Below, in pieces: positions 40,296 through 42,529 of a DNA stretch of 42,529 nucleotides. The notes under the pieces are model-generated. The model searched no databases and was not told the origin of the DNA. It was given only the letters and a program-made list of their open reading frames with translations. How positions within the stretch are numbered: position 1 is the first letter of the stretch; every line of letters starts with the position of its first letter. Source of the stretch: Saprospiraceae bacterium (lineage in GTDB: Bacteria; Bacteroidota; Bacteroidia; Chitinophagales; Saprospiraceae); assembly GCA_025055285.1 (NCBI GenBank), contig JANWXM010000028.1:1-42529 (forward strand). The letters are read 5' to 3'. The translations under genes were made by a program, and so were the position numbers.

Positions 40296-42386
40296 TTAAG
40301 GTTTCCATAGGCGCACTGGACCAAGCCATTCGTAACGCTCGGGCAACCACATGCGAAGGACATAAAAGCCCGGCGGCAAAGAATGAGCAGAGAATGCCAC
40401 AGGTGACGTGAGCGAACCTGAGAGAGCATGCCGAGCTACTTCATGGCCCAAGGCATCGAAAAGCACGGCTACAGCACTCGTCTCTTCCCATATTTGGCTC
40501 AACTCTAGGTAGATTTTGTCTCCCACCATAGGATTGGGAAAGACGCGCAAGCGCTCGGCTTTTTCTTCGCTGAAGACTGCGCTGGTTGTTCGTAAGAGGG
40601 TAGCTTTGCCGTCGTAATCCGTCTGCCACAGGCGATAATAATTAATGCCGACATTAGGTGTTAAGTCGAAGTATTCATACTTGCGCCGCTCGCCAGAGGT
40701 ACCTGCACCGCGTACACGTCCTATCACCTGAAAATGGATGGCATCAACCGAATGCTCTACAGTAAAGAAATCGTTGTTGCGCTCTGTTGCAGTTTCCCAC
40801 TGTAGGCGTATTCCGCTACCCATGGCCTGAGCTGTGAAGTGAAGCAACTCAACAGGCAAGGGCGCCGTGCAAGAGCCTGCGCTATTGCAGGCGCTCGGTG
40901 GCGTAAGGCCCAGGCAAGCAGGATGGCCCACGGGCGTCATTGGCCCAGGACCACATGGGTTGGCAGGCAGATTCATTACGTAGTTGGCTCCACTTTCTTC
41001 GTTGGCATTTAACGTACGGCGTGCCTCTCCTGGCCCTATAGAGCGGTGCATGACCGCCGTATTGTCTATGATATGCTGTAACTGATGGCCATGTCCAAAC
41101 TCATGAAAGGCAACACTCTGAAAATCAAATTGTCCGCTTGGTACTGTTGGGTCATCGCAGAAGTACCAGGTGACGCCTGTTTGGCGCAAGTTGATATCTA
41201 TTTCGTTGACCCGCCAGTGAAAATTCCCTCCGCTTGAACAAGCATTATATCGGCTCGTAGCTCTGCCCAGAACACCGCTTGGCAAAGGAGTTCCCACGTC
41301 GTAAGTAATAATGCTAATGCCATCAGCGGATTCCGAGTTGGCTGTAGTAGTAGAGGTAGAGAGTCGCCAATTCACACCAGATTCGCAGCGCCACTCACGC
41401 AAGGCTCGCCCTATGGCATTCACAGCATTCTGATGCGTGCTGTTGCAAATGGAGGTGCTGAGAGTGTAAGTAAGTCCTCCTTGATTATTTACATCAGCTA
41501 GCTTAGCACCCACTTTATTTCCGCTATAGATGAAATTGGTGTATCCAAAGGTAACAGTGAGGTCGGAGGAACTCGTAGCGCTATTGTTGTTCGCATCTAC
41601 CACGGTAATCGGCCCTGTACCTGCACATCCGCCAGCAGCTGACGTAGAGGGTACCACGACCGTTATCTGGGTGTTGGACCAGCTAGTAATGTCGCTCGCA
41701 TCTACATTAAAAGGTGAGCCTGTGTTAGAATTTAGAAAGCGTACAGAACCTGGCGTATTGCCAAACCCACTTCCGTTGATTGTCAATACACTGCCTGTGC
41801 CTGCACTAATAGAGGTCGGTGAAAAAGAACTAATGGAAGGCGTCGATCTGTCTTTGACGAGAATGCCCAACTGGTCATCGAGCACGAGGATATGCGCCTT
41901 TCCTATTAGAGCCTCTACGCGCTGGCGAAGAGCGGCAATACTTGCAAAGAAATGAAAAGGATGCTCTGCAGTACCTGTATGCCTATCGAAGAAAAAGAAA
42001 CCGTGAGGCGAGCCGTAATTTTCCCATGCAGGGCCAACGGGCAAATCATAAGGGCTTGGAATCAGGCAAAAGAGCCCTATGTCTCCCACGCTATATTGCA
42101 CAGACTCAGAAACAACTTGCAACTGGTCGCCAACAACTCCGCCGAGGGTAATGACATTTAGGTACTTACTTACTAAATTGCGGCCTTTGTAGACTCGCGT
42201 CACCTCGACAAGATTGCATGTGTAGATGTTTTGCCGTGGATTATCCCACATAGCCTGTTGAGCAATTATTCGCCCCTCTACGACAAGAGGAGAATTTTGG
42301 AAGGGCTCTTCGAAGGGAAGCTCATACAACTGCGCATAAAGCGAGCTTGCTACGCAAACCAGAAGGCATAAGAACAGGATACGCAT
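40296..42386 (-). CDS. T9SS-secreted metzincin-like metalloprotease with IPT/TIG domain
   Basis: The ATG at 42386 is chosen (an upstream TTG at 42401 is in frame), giving 696 aa with signal peptide MRILFLCLLVCVASSLYAQ. Residues about 182-280 look like an IPT/TIG domain (ISSFSPTSISAGTGSVLTI). The zinc site HEFGHGHQLQH lies at 428-438 with the three metzincin histidines spaced HExxHxxxxxH and a VMHRS Met-turn near 446. The usual glycine at the eighth motif position is Gln. The last 75 residues form a type A T9SS sorting domain (VFPNPMVGDKIYL, DALGHEV, GFYVLRMWL). A cysteine-rich stretch precedes that domain. It should be secreted and may degrade external protein. A complete -33/-7 promoter is found upstream. 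Confidence 0.85.
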   Translation of the reverse strand: MRILFLCLLVCVASSLYAQLYELPFEEPFQNSPLVVEGRIIAQQAMWDNPRQNIYTCNLVEVTRVYKGRNLVSKYLNVITLGGVVGDQLQVVSESVQYSVGDIGLFCLIPSPYDLPVGPAWENYGSPHGFFFFDRHTGTAEHPFHFFASIAALRQRVEALIGKAHILVLDDQLGILVKDRSTPSISSFSPTSISAGTGSVLTINGSGFGNTPGSVRFLNSNTGSPFNVDASDITSWSNTQITVVVPSTSAAGGCAGTGPITVVDANNNSATSSSDLTVTFGYTNFIYSGNKVGAKLADVNNQGGLTYTLSTSICNSTHQNAVNAIGRALREWRCESGVNWRLSTSTTTANSESADGISIITYDVGTPLPSGVLGRATSRYNACSSGGNFHWRVNEIDINLRQTGVTWYFCDDPTVPSGQFDFQSVAFHEFGHGHQLQHIIDNTAVMHRSIGPGEARRTLNANEESGANYVMNLPANPCGPGPMTPVGHPACLGLTPPSACNSAGSCTAPLPVELLHFTAQAMGSGIRLQWETATERNNDFFTVEHSVDAIHFQVIGRVRGAGTSGERRKYEYFDLTPNVGINYYRLWQTDYDGKATLLRTTSAVFSEEKAERLRVFPNPMVGDKIYLELSQIWEETSAVAVLFDALGHEVARHALSGSLTSPVAFSAHSLPPGFYVLRMWLPERYEWLGPVRLWKP

Positions 42387-42441
42387 AACGAAAGCTTTCA
42401 AATAATGAAATTTCTAGACACCTTCACACCTAAAAGAGGCC

Positions 42442-42474
42442 CAAAGATATCTAATGCATCTTCCGCACCCCAAA
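42442..42474 (-). promoter_or_regulatory. Complete Bacteroidota promoter of the metalloprotease gene
   Basis: On the minus strand TTTG (42474-42471) is followed after 21 bases by TATCTTTG (42449-42442). Both elements match the Bacteroidota sigma-ABfr consensus (TTTG, 19-21 bp, TAnnTTTG). The leader to the ATG at 42386 would be about 50 bases. This is the best promoter in the window. Confidence 0.7.
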
Positions 42475-42529
42475 AGTAGAAAATCATGAATAAAAATCCC
42501 AGTAGGAAAGCAGGGAAAGGATGTTTCGA

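Noticed and set aside
1-42529. CRISPR array, insertion sequence or prophage
   Set aside because: No regularly spaced direct repeats, transposase, integrase or phage structural motif was seen in any frame.

Overview
The window is a stretch of Bacteroidota chromosome, probably from the Saprospiria/Chitinophagia side of the phylum. Three lines of evidence support this. Two secreted proteins end in type IX secretion (T9SS) type A sorting domains. Several genes are preceded by the Bacteroidota -7 element TAnnTTTG, and one promoter also has the -33 TTTG at 21 bp. The PurF is the long Bacteroidota form, and start codons generally lack Shine-Dalgarno sequences. No rRNA, tRNA, insertion sequence, integrase or CRISPR array was seen.

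Left part (1-9718). The window opens with the tail of a probable AAA-ATPase/PD-(D/E)XK protein. A tandem duplication of a two-gene module follows: a di-haem cytochrome c peroxidase-like lipoprotein plus a small cell-envelope lipoprotein, twice (548-4836). A divergent locus then carries ddl-upp (D-Ala-D-Ala ligase, uracil phosphoribosyltransferase) on the minus strand and a FucP-type sugar transporter, a Ycf48/BNR-repeat lipoprotein and a spermidine synthase-fold protein on the plus strand.

Middle part (9724-27189). There are three large exported proteins: a 1201-aa beta-propeller/Omp85-like barrel protein, a subtilisin-like protease, and a PKD-Kazal-dockerin-like T9SS protein. Next come housekeeping genes (an RluB-type pseudouridine synthase, gcvH, purF), flanked by two distant paralogues of an uncharacterised helical family with the N-terminal signature KFVxSP. 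The 850 bp after purF contain a possible Smr-like coding remnant and a candidate minus-strand non-coding transcript.

Right part (27299-42386). A GbsR/MarR-type regulator is followed by an orphan paaB-paaC pair with its own promoter. A tight minus-strand operon then runs rluD, lipid kinase, SUI1/eIF1-like factor, NupC nucleoside transporter, and an EAD11-like/TPR protein. Beyond it lies the most intriguing locus: a small double zinc-ribbon protein, a MotB/ExbD-like one-TM protein with an unrecognised periplasmic domain, and a MotA/TolQ-like proton-channel subunit. This set is closed by a clear terminator, and a second zinc-ribbon protein follows as a separate unit. The window ends with an outer-membrane beta-barrel, a UPF0104 flippase-like protein overlapping an RfaE2-type nucleotidyltransferase, and a T9SS-secreted metzincin-like protease.

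All functions are read from motifs and family resemblance by eye. No database search was run.
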